A stretch of 64,000 nucleotides of DNA from Arthrobacter sp. ISL-72 (GTDB lineage: Bacteria; Actinomycetota; Actinomycetes; Actinomycetales; Micrococcaceae). The translations under genes and the position numbers were made by a program. The notes under the pieces are model-generated. The model had not been told where the DNA came from and did no database searches. It saw only the letters and a list, made by a program, of their open reading frames with translations. This document shows positions 16,283 through 25,389 of the stretch, in pieces; position 1 is the stretch's first letter, and each line of letters starts with the position of its first letter. Location of the stretch: assembly GCF_018613755.1 (NCBI RefSeq), contig NZ_JAGGPP010000023.1, positions 1-64,000 of the forward strand. The letters run 5' to 3'.

Positions 16283-17893
16283 ATGGCTACCAGCCGCAAA
16301 CTCGCCGTCCTCGGCGCCGTAATGGCAGGAACAATGCTGTTCACCGCCTGTTCAGGCAGCTCCAAGGGCACAGCCGAAATCCAGGACGCGTCCGCCGACT
16401 TCGGTTTTCAGGAAACCGGCCTCCCGATCGTCAAGGACACGCTGACCCTCAAGTTCTCCGGCACGAAATCAGCCCTCGCCCCCGACTACAACACCATGTC
16501 CCTGGTGCAGCAGTGGGAGAAGGACACCAACATTCACGTCGACTGGGAGAACCTCCCGGAGACCGTGTTCAAGGAAAAGAAGAACCTTATCCTCGCGAGC
16601 GGAGACCTGCCGGACGCCTTCTTCAACAGCGGCCTCACTGATGCGGAAATCGGCACCTACTCCGCCAGCGGCACGCTGATTCCCCTCGAAGGCCTGCTCG
16701 AGAAGAACGCCCCCAACCTCTCGAAAATCCTCGCAGACCGGCCGGACATCAAGGCCGCCATCACCTCCTCTGACGGGCACATCTACTCCCTGCCCTCCAT
16801 CGAGGAGCTGGGCCTGGTCCAGTTCCCCAACGAGATGGCCATCAACACCGCCTGGCTGGACAAGCTGGGCATCGCCATGCCCAAGACCGTGGATGAGCTA
16901 CACGATGCCCTGCTGGCCTTCAAGACCCAGGATGCGTCCGGCACCGGCAAGACAATCCCGTTGAGCTTCATGCCCGGATCCTGGTGCGGGGACATCGTTG
17001 ACCTGATTGCCGCCTTGGGCGGTGTCCCGGACAATATGGACCACCGCATTGTCCAGGACGGAAAGGTCATCTACACGGCCACGCAGGACGGGTACAAGAA
17101 GGCCATCCAGACCCTGCACGAGTGGTACCAGGAGGGCCTGATCGACCCGGAGTCCTTCTCCCAGGATGACAAGGCCTACCTGGCCAAGGGCAAGGCAAGC
17201 ACTGAAAACCTCGGCTCCTTCGTCTGGTGGGAAATCAAGGAAATGGTCGGCGCCGACCGGGCCGGCAACTACGGGCTGCTGCCAGTGCTTGAGGGTGTGG
17301 ACGGCAAGCGGCTCGCCAGCCAGTCCAACAACCAGGAAATCGCGCGCGGCGCCTTCGCCGTTACCCGTGCCAACAAGTACCCGGCCGCAACCGTCCGTTG
17401 GGCCGACAACCTGTACGACCCCATCCAGTCCGCGCAGGCCAACTGGGGCCCCATCGGCGAAACCCTGCAGAAGGACGCAGCCACGGGACTGCTGACCCAG
17501 ATCCCCGCCCCGGCAGGGACCAGTGAAGGCGAGCGCCGCCAGAAGGTGGCGCCGGGCGGGCCCAAAGCCAACACGGCCGAAAACTTCGAGAAGGTAGTGG
17601 CTCCCGAGCCCCGGGCGGCCGAGCGGCAAAAGACCGTTGAGGACAACTACAAGCCCTTCGCAGCCAACGACGCCTACCCGCCCGTTCCCCTCTCCAACGA
17701 AGAACTCCAGCAGATCGGCACCATCGAGACGGACGTCGCAGCCCTGGTGAAGCAGAACACGGCCAAGTGGATCGTTTCGGGCGGCATCGACGGCGAGTGG
17801 GACGGGTACGTCTCCCAGCTGAAGAACATTGGCGTCGACACGATGATCGAGGCCTACCAGCAGGCTTACGACCGGTTCCAGCAGAACTCCTGA
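16283..17893 (+). CDS. Extracellular sugar-binding lipoprotein (LipO-like)
   Basis: A 536-residue family 1 solute-binding protein. The signal peptide ends in the lipobox LFTAC (Cys about residue 23), so it is lipid-anchored outside the membrane. The length and the sequence PLSFMPGSWCGDIVDLIAALGG fit the large LipO/YtcQ-type binding proteins that work with LplB/LplC permeases. An AAAAGGA precedes the ATG at 16283. The intracellular GH32 gene 29 bp downstream suggests a short fructan or sucrose-like oligosaccharide as ligand; the exact ligand is inferred. Confidence 0.83.
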   Translation: MATSRKLAVLGAVMAGTMLFTACSGSSKGTAEIQDASADFGFQETGLPIVKDTLTLKFSGTKSALAPDYNTMSLVQQWEKDTNIHVDWENLPETVFKEKKNLILASGDLPDAFFNSGLTDAEIGTYSASGTLIPLEGLLEKNAPNLSKILADRPDIKAAITSSDGHIYSLPSIEELGLVQFPNEMAINTAWLDKLGIAMPKTVDELHDALLAFKTQDASGTGKTIPLSFMPGSWCGDIVDLIAALGGVPDNMDHRIVQDGKVIYTATQDGYKKAIQTLHEWYQEGLIDPESFSQDDKAYLAKGKASTENLGSFVWWEIKEMVGADRAGNYGLLPVLEGVDGKRLASQSNNQEIARGAFAVTRANKYPAATVRWADNLYDPIQSAQANWGPIGETLQKDAATGLLTQIPAPAGTSEGERRQKVAPGGPKANTAENFEKVVAPEPRAAERQKTVEDNYKPFAANDAYPPVPLSNEELQQIGTIETDVAALVKQNTAKWIVSGGIDGEWDGYVSQLKNIGVDTMIEAYQQAYDRFQQNS

Positions 17894-17922
17894 CCAGCCC
17901 CCACGAAACGAGATACCGATCC

Positions 17923-19428
17923 ATGAACACCGTCACGTCCACCCTTGAGGCTTATCGGCCGGCGATGCACTACGCCAGCAAGGACACTTGGCTGAACGAC
18001 CCCAACGGCCTGGTCTTCCACGAGGGCATTTACCACCTGTACTACCAGAACAACCCGTTCGGGAACGTCCACGGCAACCTGTCCTGGGGCCACGCCACGT
18101 CTACTGACCTGGTGAGCTGGGAGGAACAGCCGGTGGCCATCCTGTGCGACGAAACGGAAGAGATTTTCTCCGGCAGCATCGTGGTGGACCACGGCAACAC
18201 CTCGGGCTTCGGGGAGGACGGCACTGCGCCGCTGGTTGCCGTTTACACGAGCGCCTACAAACCCGGCTCCCTCCACCAGGGCACGCAGGCCCAGTCGATC
18301 GCCTGGAGCACCGACGGCGGCTACACCTGGACCAAGTACGCCGGAAACCCGGTCCTGACCAGGAACTCCCCGGAATTCCGCGACCCCAAAGTCTTCCGCT
18401 ATGAAGGCCCGGCGGGCAGCTACTGGGTGATGGCCGCCGTCGAAGCACTGGACTTTGCGGTGCTGCTCTACCGTTCCGATGACCTCAGGAACTGGAGCTA
18501 CCTCAGCACGTTCGGTCCGGCGAACGGCACCGGAGGCGTCTGGGAATGCCCGGACCTCTTTCCGCTTCCGGTGGACGGTGACGCAGCAAACACCAAGTGG
18601 GTCCTCACCGTCAACATGAATCCCGGCGGCCCCAACGGGGGATCGGCCGGCCAGTACTTCGTGGGGGAGTTCAACGGCGTGAGGTTCACCTCCGAAACGA
18701 CAGTCACCGAAGGACTTCAGGACGACGCCCGCCTGGCTGAGTACGACTGGCTCGACTGGGGCCGGGACTACTACGCCGCAGTGTCATTCAGCAACGTCCC
18801 GGACGGACGCCGGCTCATGATCGGATGGATGAACAACTGGCAGTATGCGAACCACATTCCCACCGCCCCGTGGCGCAGCCCCATGAGCCTGGTGCGGGAA
18901 ATCTCCCTCACCTCTGCGGACGGTCGGCCGCGGCTGGTACAGCAGCCCGTGCATGAAGGCGCCGCCGGTTCAACGGCCGGACAGGCGCAGTTCCTGAGCG
19001 TGGACGGTAGCCGCACGCTCGACGGCGGCACGGCGGTGCAGCTTCTGGAGGTCGCCTTCACGCCCGGAACAGCAGGCGAGTTCGGCCTGGTGGTCCGCGG
19101 CTCCGGCGACGGATCCACGGGAACCCGGATCGGGATCCGGCCCGGCGCCCACCAGCTCTTCGTGGACCGGACCGCTTCCGGAGACACCGCCTTCCACGAT
19201 GCCTTCGCTTCAGTGGATAGCGCTCCGCTGCGCCTCGTGGATGGGCAGTACGCCCTGCGGATCTTCGTCGACCACTGTTCGGTGGAGATCTTCGCCGAGA
19301 ACGGGCAGGTGGCCCTGACCGACTTGATCTTCCCGGATCCGGCGAACACGGCCGTTTCGCTGTACTCCACGGGAGGCACCACCGAAGCGTCCCTGAAGCT
19401 CACCGCACTCGCATCAGGACGGTACTGA
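17923..19428 (+). CDS. Glycoside hydrolase family 32 (fructan hydrolase)
   Basis: A 501-residue beta-fructosidase. All three catalytic motifs are present: WLNDPNG with nucleophile D26, RDP with transition-state stabiliser D154, and ECP with acid/base E208. The N-terminal five-bladed propeller is followed by a beta-sandwich domain containing IFVDHCSVEIFAENG. No signal peptide is seen, so it should cut imported levan- or inulin-type oligosaccharides or sucrose in the cytoplasm. It is the last gene of the operon, before the terminator at 19439. Levanase, inulinase and invertase cannot be separated from sequence. Confidence 0.88.
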   Translation: MNTVTSTLEAYRPAMHYASKDTWLNDPNGLVFHEGIYHLYYQNNPFGNVHGNLSWGHATSTDLVSWEEQPVAILCDETEEIFSGSIVVDHGNTSGFGEDGTAPLVAVYTSAYKPGSLHQGTQAQSIAWSTDGGYTWTKYAGNPVLTRNSPEFRDPKVFRYEGPAGSYWVMAAVEALDFAVLLYRSDDLRNWSYLSTFGPANGTGGVWECPDLFPLPVDGDAANTKWVLTVNMNPGGPNGGSAGQYFVGEFNGVRFTSETTVTEGLQDDARLAEYDWLDWGRDYYAAVSFSNVPDGRRLMIGWMNNWQYANHIPTAPWRSPMSLVREISLTSADGRPRLVQQPVHEGAAGSTAGQAQFLSVDGSRTLDGGTAVQLLEVAFTPGTAGEFGLVVRGSGDGSTGTRIGIRPGAHQLFVDRTASGDTAFHDAFASVDSAPLRLVDGQYALRIFVDHCSVEIFAENGQVALTDLIFPDPANTAVSLYSTGGTTEASLKLTALASGRY

Positions 19429-19438
19429 CCGAGACCGG

Positions 19439-19482
19439 AAGTCAGCTCTTGATGGTTTTCATGGTGAATCGGGAGCTGACTT
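19439..19482. terminator. Bidirectional terminator between GH32 and the biotin operon
   Basis: AAGTCAGCTC (19439-19448) and GAGCTGACTT (19473-19482) form a perfect 10-bp stem with a 24-nt loop, followed by TTTC. It lies in the 60-bp gap between two convergent genes and can serve both operons. Confidence 0.6.
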
Positions 19483-19488
19483 TCGGGA

Positions 19489-20688
19489 TCAAAGCGGGGG
19501 CCGGTCCACGGTGACCGTCCGCGGCGCCTGGAAGGACAGAAGCCTGATCCACTCGGGCTGGTGGTCCCGCAACCGGATCCCGGGCAGCGCAGCAGACGCT
19601 TCCTGGACGATCACCGCCGCTTCCAGTTCCGCAAGCTTGGCTCCGAGGCAGCGGTGGATACCGGAGCCAAAAACCAGACCGTACGCCGCTTTTTCAGCGC
19701 TCCCGGCCGCCTGCCCGGGCGGCCAGGAACGACCCTGTCCTGGAGCCGTTACCTGGTTGCCACTCAGCTCGAGGAGGATCTCGGTGCCGGCCCCTACCGG
19801 CATGCCGCCAAGGTCCGTCTCGAGGGCTGCCACGCGGCGCCAAGTGGGAACGGATGATTCGGTGATGAGCACGTGCCGGACCACGGACCGGGAGCCCGCC
19901 TCCGTGGCGGCGTCATCCCAGCCAACCGGCGCTGATCCCTCCAAGAGCCGGAACAGGGCGGTGCTGATCAGCTGGGTGGTTGTTTCCTGGCCGGCGATCA
20001 GCAGGAAGTAGCCGAGCGAACACATCTCCGGCCCGGACAGGCCGTGCTCCGCCAGTGATTTGAACAGGTTGCGCCCCGGAGCAGCCAGGGATTCTGCCAC
20101 GAGCTTGCGCAGCCAGACGTAGAAATCGGCCGCGCTGCGGGCCAGTTCCAATTGCCGGTCCTTGCCGGGCCAGCCCCAGAACAGTTCCATGGAATCCAGA
20201 CCCCACCGCTTGAGTGCCGGAATATCGCGGACGGGCAGGCCGAGGAGTTCGAGCATCACGACCGCCGGGGGAAACGCCGCCACTGCCTGGACGAGGTCCG
20301 CGTGGCCGGACCCGTCGAGCTGATCGGCCGCATTGTGCGCCGCTTCCCGGGCAAGTTCCCGGATCCGCGGCTCCATGCCGGCCACTGTGGCCGGCGTGAA
20401 GAATCCCGCCACCACCTTGCGGATCCCGGCGTGCGTCCCGGTGTCATTGCTGGCCAGCACCGGAGGCAACGCAAAGCCCACCCGCTGCAGCACGCGCAGG
20501 GCCGGCCCTTCCAGCGGGGTCACCGCCTCGAGCGCATTGGCGGGACTGAAGTCCGCGGCCCGGTGCAGGACTTCCCGCACCGTGTCCGGCTCACGCACCA
20601 CCAGGTAGGGGCACCGGGCCTCGCCCGGACTTTCAGTCAGCTTCTCTGCGGGTCCCGCCGACCCGACAGCGGTCATCGCCGGGTTCAT
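19489..20688 (-). CDS. Cytochrome P450 at the end of the biotin operon (BioI-like role proposed)
   Basis: A 399-residue soluble P450. The heme loop FGSGIHRCLG is canonical (ligand C347), the I-helix has LIAGQETTT, and HAGIR in the C-helix matches the heme-propionate HxxxR pattern. The K-helix is abnormal. Aligned on the downstream VPTWRR, the position of the near-universal ExxR motif reads HVLI (residues 272-275), and the nearest alternative, SVVR, also lacks Glu. The start overlaps the bioD stop by 4 bp. No pimeloyl-supplying gene (bioC, bioH, bioW) is visible. In Bacillus subtilis, bioI encodes the P450 that cleaves acyl-ACP to pimeloyl-ACP and is also near the end of the bio operon. That role is inference. 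Confidence 0.82.
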   Translation of the reverse strand: MNPAMTAVGSAGPAEKLTESPGEARCPYLVVREPDTVREVLHRAADFSPANALEAVTPLEGPALRVLQRVGFALPPVLASNDTGTHAGIRKVVAGFFTPATVAGMEPRIRELAREAAHNAADQLDGSGHADLVQAVAAFPPAVVMLELLGLPVRDIPALKRWGLDSMELFWGWPGKDRQLELARSAADFYVWLRKLVAESLAAPGRNLFKSLAEHGLSGPEMCSLGYFLLIAGQETTTQLISTALFRLLEGSAPVGWDDAATEAGSRSVVRHVLITESSVPTWRRVAALETDLGGMPVGAGTEILLELSGNQVTAPGQGRSWPPGQAAGSAEKAAYGLVFGSGIHRCLGAKLAELEAAVIVQEASAALPGIRLRDHQPEWIRLLSFQAPRTVTVDRPPL

Positions 20689-21389
20689 GCGGGCAGGCCG
20701 TTCAGCCAGGCTGCTGCGCCGGCACGGAAGTCAACCGGGGACAGTTCCGAGGCCCGCTCGGGGAGGGCTCCGAGAAGGGGCACCGGCAGCGACCCGAGCA
20801 CCTGCCGGTTGCTGTGGTGCACGGTGTCCGGGATGCCCGGCCAGGCTCCCAGGACGACGCCCAGCACCTTCAGCTTCCGCGCCTTCAGTGCTTCGAGGGT
20901 CAGGGCCGTGTGGTTCAGGGTGCCGAGGGCCGGCCGGGCGACGAGCACAAATGCCGCCGCCAGGAGCGAGCCAGCCAGCGAGCCGGCCAGGACGGTTCCA
21001 AGGTCAGCGAGGGTCCCGCCGTCGGAATCCAGCTCCACCAGCAGGCCGCCGGCGCCCTCCACCAGGACGTGGTCGTGGGATCCGGCAAGTTCGCGCACCC
21101 GCCGGGCGTGCGCCGCCACCGCGGGGAGCAGGGTTCCGTCGACGGCCGCAGCGGCCACGGGCGCCAGGGGCTCCTGCAGCACAACACCCGCTTCTGCTGT
21201 CACGACGCCGGCGAGCCGGACAATTTCGGCCGCGTCGGAATCGCCGGCCGCAGCACCTGACTGGCACGGCTTGTATACCGCGACGCTGCGCCCAATTCCG
21301 CGGAGGACGGCGGCGAGCGCGGCCGTCGTGATGGTTTTGCCGACGCCGGTGTCCGTCCCGGTGACCAGGATGATGGGGGGCAGTTTCAT
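20685..21389 (-). CDS. bioD: Dethiobiotin synthetase
   Basis: A 234-residue ATP-dependent enzyme that closes the ureido ring of 7,8-diaminopelargonate with CO2. The P-loop GTDTGVGKT is at residues 11-19, YKPCQSGA supplies the catalytic Lys region, and EGAGGLLVELD carries the conserved Glu. Length is normal. Start and stop overlap bioF and the P450 gene by 4 bp each, giving tight translational coupling. Confidence 0.93.
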   Translation of the reverse strand: MKLPPIILVTGTDTGVGKTITTAALAAVLRGIGRSVAVYKPCQSGAAAGDSDAAEIVRLAGVVTAEAGVVLQEPLAPVAAAAVDGTLLPAVAAHARRVRELAGSHDHVLVEGAGGLLVELDSDGGTLADLGTVLAGSLAGSLLAAAFVLVARPALGTLNHTALTLEALKARKLKVLGVVLGAWPGIPDTVHHSNRQVLGSLPVPLLGALPERASELSPVDFRAGAAAWLNGLPA

Positions 21390-22555
21390 GAAAGTTCCTC
21401 CAAAATACCGCGCAGCACTGCGCAGCTCTCTTCGATTTCCTCGGGCTTCAGGGTGGCGCGGGCGGTGAGCCGCAGCCGCGAAATTCCGTCGGGAACGGAC
21501 GGCGGGCGGAAGCAGCCGATCCGGACGCCGGCAGCATGCGCGGCCTCAGCGGCGGCGAACGCCGATTCAGCCGACGGCATCGCGATGGACTGGACAGCCC
21601 CCGCTGTCCGCTCGGCATTGGCGCCGAGGACTGCGAGTGCCGGAGCGAGCCCGGCGGCAAGCGCCGCGGCGTTGGCTTGGACGGACGCCGCCCGCCAGGG
21701 TTCGTCGCGGACGATCCGCACGCCGGCGAGGGCCGCTGCGGCGGAGGCGGGCGCCAGGCCGGTGTCGAAAATGAAGCTGCGGGCCCGGTTGACGAGGTGT
21801 TCGCGCAGCAGGGCGGACCCCAGCACAGCTCCGCCCTGGCTGCCCAAAGCCTTGGACAGCGTCACCGTAACGATCACGTTCGGATGCCCGGCAAGGACAG
21901 TTCCCGCCACGGACCCGCGGCCCTGAAACTCACCGATGCCGGTGATTCCGAGGCTGTGGGCCTCGTCGATGAGCAGCACGGCGTCGTACTCCTCGGCCAC
22001 GGCCAGCAGGTCAACGAGCGGTGCTTCATCGCCGAGAACGCTGTAGAGGGATTCGACGGCGATGACGGCCCGCGGTTCCGACCGGCCGGCCAGCAGGCGG
22101 CGGGCTTCCGCCACGCCGTTGTGCGGGAACGATTCGATGCGGGAGCGGCTGAGCCGGAACCCGTCGATCATCGAGGCGTGGCAGTGTTCGTCCGCGATGA
22201 TCAGGGTCCCGGGTCCGCCGAGTGCCGTGATCACACCGATGTTTGCCAGATACCCGGACGAGAACACCAGCGCGGCCTCCATGCCCGTCAGCCTGGCCAG
22301 TTCCTGCTCCAGGTCCAGATGCAGCCGGGTGGTTCCGGCCACCAGGCGCGAGGAGGTTGCGCCGGTTCCCCACAGCGAGGCAGCCGCCGCGGCCGCCCCG
22401 GTGAGGCGCGGATCCGCGGACAGGCCCAGATAGTCGTTGCTGGCCAGATCGATGGAGCGATCGTCGGCAGCCCGGGTGAGCGGGCTGCGGACCAGGCCGC
22501 GGCGGTCGCGGACTGCGGCCTGCCGCACCAGCCATTGGTTCATCGAGGCACTCAT
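21386..22555 (-). CDS. bioF: 8-amino-7-oxononanoate synthase
   Basis: A 389-residue alpha-oxoamine synthase that condenses pimeloyl-ACP (or CoA) with L-alanine. Visible motifs are LASNDYLGLS near residue 36, FSSGYLANIG, LIDEAHSLGITG and the PLP-lysine stretch VTLSKALGSQGG around residue 235. ATG 22555 overlaps the bioA stop by 4 bp. It is normal in length and fully collinear with the family. Confidence 0.93.
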   Translation of the reverse strand: MSASMNQWLVRQAAVRDRRGLVRSPLTRAADDRSIDLASNDYLGLSADPRLTGAAAAAASLWGTGATSSRLVAGTTRLHLDLEQELARLTGMEAALVFSSGYLANIGVITALGGPGTLIIADEHCHASMIDGFRLSRSRIESFPHNGVAEARRLLAGRSEPRAVIAVESLYSVLGDEAPLVDLLAVAEEYDAVLLIDEAHSLGITGIGEFQGRGSVAGTVLAGHPNVIVTVTLSKALGSQGGAVLGSALLREHLVNRARSFIFDTGLAPASAAAALAGVRIVRDEPWRAASVQANAAALAAGLAPALAVLGANAERTAGAVQSIAMPSAESAFAAAEAAHAAGVRIGCFRPPSVPDGISRLRLTARATLKPEEIEESCAVLRGILEELS

Positions 22556-23913
22556 GCCGCGCCCCCTGACCGGGCCGGGACGCGCTCGTGGACTTCGGCG
22601 ACGGCCGCTGTCATGCCCGCCGTGATCTGCTCAACATCCGCTGCGCTGCTGATGTACGGGGGCATGGTGTAGACGAGGTTCCGGAACGGCCGGACCCAGA
22701 CACCGTGCCGAATGGCGGCAGCGGTGACCGCGGTGACGTCCACGGCGTCGTGCAGTTCGATGACCCCGACGGCGCCCACCGTGCGGACATCCCGGACGGC
22801 CTCCAGTTCCCGCGCGGGGGCGAGCCCCGAGGCCAGGCCGGCGTTGATCCTGGCAACCTGTGTCCGCCAGCCGCCGTCGCCGATGATGCCCAGGCTCGCG
22901 TTGGCCACCGCACACGCCAGCGGGTTGCCCATGAAGGTCGGGCCGTGCAGCAGGGCTCCCGCACCGCCGTTGGTGACTGCCATAGCAACGTCTGCGGTGC
23001 AGAGCATGGCTGCGAGGGTCAGGTACCCGCCGGTCAGGGCCTTGCCCACGCACATGATGTCGGGAACGACGCCGGCATGATCGGCCGCGAACAGCTCGCC
23101 GGTGCGCCCGAAACCGGTGGCGATCTCATCGAAGATGAGCAGCAGACCGTGCCGGTCCGCCACCTGCCGCAGCGTTGTCAGGCATTCCGCCGGGTACGCG
23201 TGCATCCCGCCGGCGCCCTGGAGGACCGGCTCGACGATGATCGCGGCCAGCTCCCCGGAATGCGCTGCCGCGATATCCCCGAGCTCTGACGCCCATGCCC
23301 GCACGGTATCCGGCGTCGCGGTCGCCGCCGCCGGGGGACGGGGAGCAAATACGTTGCCGGCCAGCAGCCCCGGGAAAGCGGAGTGCATGCCGTCCACGGG
23401 GTCGCAGACCCCCATCGCGGCGACGGTGTCGCCGTGGTATCCGCCGCGGATGGTCAGGAACCGCTGGCGCCGCGGATACCCGGACGCGGTCTGGAACTGC
23501 ACGGCCAGCTTCAGCGCGACCTCCACGGCGACCGAGCCCGAGTCCGCCAGGAACACCCGCTCCAGGCGGGACCGTCCCGGCGCGGCAGGAACCATCTCCA
23601 CCAGCCGCTCGGCCAGTTCCACCGCCGGCGCATGCGTAAGCCCACCGAACATGACGTGGCTGAACCTCTCCAGCTGCGCCTTGGCAGCAGCATCCAGCAC
23701 CGGGTGGCGGTAGCCGTGGACCACCGACCACCACGAGGACATCGCATCGACCACCTCGTGGCGGGTGCCGTCCTCGCCGCGGAGCCGGAGCCGCACGCCG
23801 TCGGCCGCCTCCACCTCCCACAGCGGAAGGTCCGGCGACGCCGGCGCGTACGGGTGCCACAACCGTGCGCGGTCCCGCTGGATCAGGTCCGTCTGCTGCG
23901 CATCCTGCGTCAC
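22552..23913 (-). CDS. bioA: Adenosylmethionine-8-amino-7-oxononanoate transaminase
   Basis: A 453-residue class III aminotransferase that makes 7,8-diaminopelargonate with S-adenosylmethionine as donor. The N-terminus [15 protein letters not shown] and the motif [11 protein letters not shown] are diagnostic of BioA, with [14 protein letters not shown] and the PLP-lysine stretch [13 protein letters not shown] further on. I place the start at GTG 23913, which overlaps the upstream bsaP stop in a GTGA junction like the other junctions of this operon; ATG 23940 is an alternative. Confidence 0.92.
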   Translation of the reverse strand: MTQDAQQTDLIQRDRARLWHPYAPASPDLPLWEVEAADGVRLRLRGEDGTRHEVVDAMSSWWSVVHGYRHPVLDAAAKAQLERFSHVMFGGLTHAPAVELAERLVEMVPAAPGRSRLERVFLADSGSVAVEVALKLAVQFQTASGYPRRQRFLTIRGGYHGDTVAAMGVCDPVDGMHSAFPGLLAGNVFAPRPPAAATATPDTVRAWASELGDIAAAHSGELAAIIVEPVLQGAGGMHAYPAECLTTLRQVADRHGLLLIFDEIATGFGRTGELFAADHAGVVPDIMCVGKALTGGYLTLAAMLCTADVAMAVTNGGAGALLHGPTFMGNPLACAVANASLGIIGDGGWRTQVARINAGLASGLAPARELEAVRDVRTVGAVGVIELHDAVDVTAVTAAAIRHGVWVRPFRNLVYTMPPYISSAADVEQITAGMTAAVAEVHERVPARSGGAA

Positions 23914-24155
23914 GGGACCAGCACCCCGTGGCGGGAGCATTCCGCCGACCAGCCCAGCGGCGTGACCTGGACCTTCATCCGACGGCGGCAGCTGGGGCAG
24001 TAGCGCGGAGGTTCCAGCGCCATGAGCTCACCGCAGCGGCGGTGAATGCACGACGCCGGACCGGTGCCGCCGTCGTCGGGCTCGCCGCAGTGACCGCAGA
24101 AGCCGCCGGCTTGGCTCCCGGCGGTGGTTCGTTTGGGGAGGGCTGCCGCGTTCAT
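23910..24155 (-). CDS. bsaP: Biotin synthase auxiliary protein, cysteine-rich
   Basis: An 81-residue cysteine-rich protein between bioB and bioA. It has FCGHCG, CIHRRCG and [13 protein letters not shown] motifs, then [12 protein letters not shown], giving seven cysteines and clustered histidines suited to a metal or iron-sulfur site. Position and the EPPRYCPSC stretch match what I recall of BsaP, reported in mycobacteria to be needed for BioB activity. ATGA and GTGA overlaps couple it to bioB and bioA, consistent with one-to-one production with BioB. The identity rests on motif and context, not a search. Confidence 0.8.
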   Translation of the reverse strand: MNAAALPKRTTAGSQAGGFCGHCGEPDDGGTGPASCIHRRCGELMALEPPRYCPSCRRRMKVQVTPLGWSAECSRHGVLVP

Positions 24156-25222
24156 AGCGTCTTCTGGAGTTCCTTGATGGGCATGTTCAGTTCGACGAGC
24201 AGGTTCAGGTCCGCCGTCGCCGGGCGGCCCAGCGTGGTGAGGTAGTTGCCGACGATGACCGCGTTGATGCCGCCGAGGAGGCCTTCGCGGGTGCCCAGGT
24301 CGCCGAGGGTCAGTTCACGGCCGCCGGCATAGCGCAGAACAGTCCTGGGCATGGCGAGGCGGAAGGCGGCGATGGCGCGCAGGGCGTCCCTGCCGTCCAT
24401 GATGCCCTGGTTCTCGAGCGGCGTCCCGGGGCGCGGGTTGAGGAAGTTCAAGGGGACTTCGTGGGGTTCCAGCGCCGCGAGCTGGGCGGCGAGTTCGGCG
24501 CGCTGCTCGAGGGTTTCGCCCATGCCGATCAGGGCGCCGCAGCACAGCTCCATACCGGCGGCCTTGACCATGTTGCAGGTCTCCAGGCGTTCTTCGTAGC
24601 TGTGCGTCGTCACGACTTCAGGAAAGTAGCTGCGGGCTGTTTCCAGGTTGTGGTTGTAGCGGTGCACCCCCCACTCAGCGAGCTGGTCCACCTGGCGCTG
24701 CGTCAGCATGCCGAGTGAGCAGGCGATGTTGATGTCCACGGCTTCGTTGATGCGGTCGATCGCGAACTTGATCTGGTTCATCAGCTTGATGTCGGGCCCG
24801 CGGACGGCGGCGACGATGCAGAACTCGGTAGCGCCGGTCGCGGCCGTCTCCTTGGCCGCATTCACGAGTTCGGGGATGTCGAGCCACACACCGCGGACGG
24901 GGGAGTCGAACAGGCCGGACTGGCTGCAGAAGTGGCAGTCCTCCGGGCAGCCGCCGGTCTTGATCGAAATGATGCCTTCCACTTCGACGTCCTCGCCGCA
25001 GTGCTTCAGGCGTACTTCGTGGGCCAGTTGGAGGGCTGCGGGCAGTGCCTCGTCCGGGAGGCGGAGCACCTCCACGAGCTGTTCCTGGGTCAGGCCTATG
25101 CCGTCTTCCAGGACCTGCCGGCGGGCGGTGTCCAGGATTTCATAGCGGGCCTCAGTGGTGTTCGCGTCGCCTGTGTTTTTACTTGTGTTTTCGCTTGTGG
25201 GGGCGTTGGCCTGGATCGTCAT
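24152..25222 (-). CDS. bioB: Biotin synthase (radical SAM)
   Basis: A 356-residue radical SAM enzyme that inserts sulfur into dethiobiotin. The CxxxCxxC motif CPEDCHFC uses C92, C96 and C99. The cysteines in NIACSLGML and [14 protein letters not shown] match positions that hold the auxiliary cluster in E. coli-type BioB. The first 25 residues are Thr/Asn-rich and less conserved. AAAGGA lies 8 nt before ATG 25222. It is the first gene of the biotin operon. Confidence 0.93.
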   Translation of the reverse strand: MTIQANAPTSENTSKNTGDANTTEARYEILDTARRQVLEDGIGLTQEQLVEVLRLPDEALPAALQLAHEVRLKHCGEDVEVEGIISIKTGGCPEDCHFCSQSGLFDSPVRGVWLDIPELVNAAKETAATGATEFCIVAAVRGPDIKLMNQIKFAIDRINEAVDINIACSLGMLTQRQVDQLAEWGVHRYNHNLETARSYFPEVVTTHSYEERLETCNMVKAAGMELCCGALIGMGETLEQRAELAAQLAALEPHEVPLNFLNPRPGTPLENQGIMDGRDALRAIAAFRLAMPRTVLRYAGGRELTLGDLGTREGLLGGINAVIVGNYLTTLGRPATADLNLLVELNMPIKELQKTL

Positions 25223-25297
25223 TGATGGGGTCCTTTGCGCTTGCTGGCTGCGGATGTTTCCTCCGAACCGACGCTAGTTCCCCGTTTGGGGCAAGAT

Positions 25298-25316
25298 TTT
25301 GTCGGGTCCCGACAAA
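25298..25316. promoter_or_regulatory. Candidate operator of the biotin operon
   Basis: A perfect 19-bp palindrome, TTTGTCGGG then T then CCCGACAAA, lies 76 bp upstream of the bioB start, in the only non-coding gap able to hold the biotin promoter. It does not look like the BioQ (TGAAC-type) or BioR sites I remember, so the regulator is unknown. A CCCC-AAAC-GGGG repeat lies between it and bioB on the minus strand. Confidence 0.6.
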
Positions 25317-25346
25317 CAGAGGGACCTGACATTGGACGGACTGACC

Positions 25347-25382
25347 GGCCGCCCGGGCGGATGCCCTGCCGCCGGGGCGGCC
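25347..25382 (-). terminator. Terminator hairpin after the old yellow enzyme gene
   Basis: GGCCGCCCGGGCGG (25347-25360) pairs with CCGCCGGGGCGGCC (25369-25382) with one mismatch and an 8-nt loop, directly after the stop at 25390 in the direction of transcription. No T-tract, as is common in Actinobacteria. It separates this operon from the biotin promoter. Confidence 0.6.
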
Positions 25383-25389
25383 CCCACAG

